Source: Clavibacter michiganensis (GTDB taxonomy: Bacteria; Actinomycetota; Actinomycetes; Actinomycetales; Microbacteriaceae). From it: DNA of 64,000 nucleotides. Positions 63,716-64,000 of this stretch are shown one piece after another (position 1 is the first letter of the stretch; every line of letters begins with the position of its first letter). The position numbers and the translations under genes were made by a program. The notes beneath the pieces were generated by a model. It had not been told where the DNA came from. It saw nothing but the letters and a program-made list of their open reading frames with translations, and searched no databases. The DNA is taken from NCBI RefSeq assembly GCF_016907085.1, contig NZ_JAFBBJ010000001.1, positions 1,054,001 through 1,118,000 on the forward strand. Reading direction: 5' to 3'.

Positions 63716-63834
63716 GTCCGGCGGTGTCCTACTCTCCCACAGGGTCCCCCCTGCAGTACCATCGGCGCTGAGAGTCTTAGCTTCCGGGTTCGGAATGTAA
63801 CCGGGCGTTTCCCTCTCGCTATGGCCGCCGAAAC
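63716..63834 (-). rRNA. rrf: 5S ribosomal RNA
   Basis: The 119-base minus-strand sequence begins GTTTCGGCGGCCATAGCG and ends with the complementary CGCCGGAC. It contains the 5S consensus blocks GGGAAACGCCCGGTTACATT, CCGAACCCGGAAGCTAAG and GATGGTACTGCAGGGG. It is the last rRNA gene of an operon entering from the right. Confidence 0.98.
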
Positions 63835-63952
63835 ACCTCATACACACCCCACAGGGCATGAAATCTGTGATGAATCGACCAGTCAAGCTGGTTGTTCAAT
63901 TAGCACCCGACCGTATATCGGGAACCACATAGTGGACGCAAGCAAAGTGTTT

Positions 63953-64000
63953 TCAAGATATCGGCTTATTAGTACAGGTCAGCTCCACGAGTCTTTAGTC
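63953..64000 (-). rRNA. rrl: 23S ribosomal RNA, 3' end only
   Basis: The minus strand reads GACTAAAGACTCGTGGAGC then TGACCTGTACTAATAAGCCGA, the conserved 3' terminus of 23S rRNA. The rest lies beyond the window. The exact mature end is approximate to a few bases. The 5S-23S spacer is about 118 bases and has no tRNA. Confidence 0.95.

Overview
The window is chromosomal DNA from a very GC-rich actinobacterium, most likely a Microbacteriaceae member close to Clavibacter or Rathayibacter. The reasons are frequent GTG starts, many 4-bp ATGA/GTGA gene overlaps, leaderless promoters, the core order xerD-parA-scpA-scpB-rluB-tyrA-cmk-der next to pyrG-recN-nadK-tlyA, and paired secreted serine proteases of the kind common in these plant-associated bacteria. 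The assignment is inference from reading alone.

Left accessory part (1-13.8 kb): the end of a flavin-dependent desulfurization-type pair (acyl-CoA-dehydrogenase-fold enzyme plus luciferase-like monooxygenase), two paralogous secreted chymotrypsin-fold proteases flanking an MHS-type MFS transporter, a complete betT-betB-betA operon for choline uptake and oxidation to glycine betaine, a two-gene XRE/ImmA-type unit, and a GNAT acetyltransferase.

Central part (13.86-43.32 kb): one leftward, tightly packed 13-gene operon encoding a hybrid NRPS-PKS pathway. Its first gene encodes a 5515-residue megasynthase, C-A-T-KS-AT-T-C-A-T-KS-(AT remnant)-T-C-A-T-C. It is followed by a stand-alone KS, an ACP, a PLP aminotransferase of the glutamate-semialdehyde type, a degenerate CPBP-like membrane protein, a type II thioesterase, an MFS exporter, a small membrane protein, an FtsX-type ABC exporter, a second ACP, a FabF-like KS and a phosphopantetheinyl transferase. 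The assembly line has no KR, DH, ER, methyltransferase, epimerase or thioesterase domain. It ends in a condensation-like domain. Two of its three type I KS-bearing units have lost their acyltransferase, so a single malonyl-type AT appears to serve the system. I infer a product made of three amino acids and about two malonate units, with one carbonyl converted to an amine, released by the terminal C domain. I could not match it to a known compound.

Upstream of the operon lies about 1.16 kb without a convincing gene (43321-44483). It holds a candidate promoter and a tRNA T-arm-like fragment, and is followed by tRNA-Pro(GGG).

Right part (44.6-64 kb): mostly housekeeping genes, nearly all leftward. 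After a small membrane protein and a second acyl-CoA-dehydrogenase-fold enzyme come der, cmk, tyrA, rluB, scpB, scpA, parA, xerD, a Nudix hydrolase, pyrG, recN, nadK, tlyA, a 57-residue conserved small protein, a HAD phosphatase, a repeat-rich TPR-like protein, then 5S rRNA and the 3' end of 23S rRNA.
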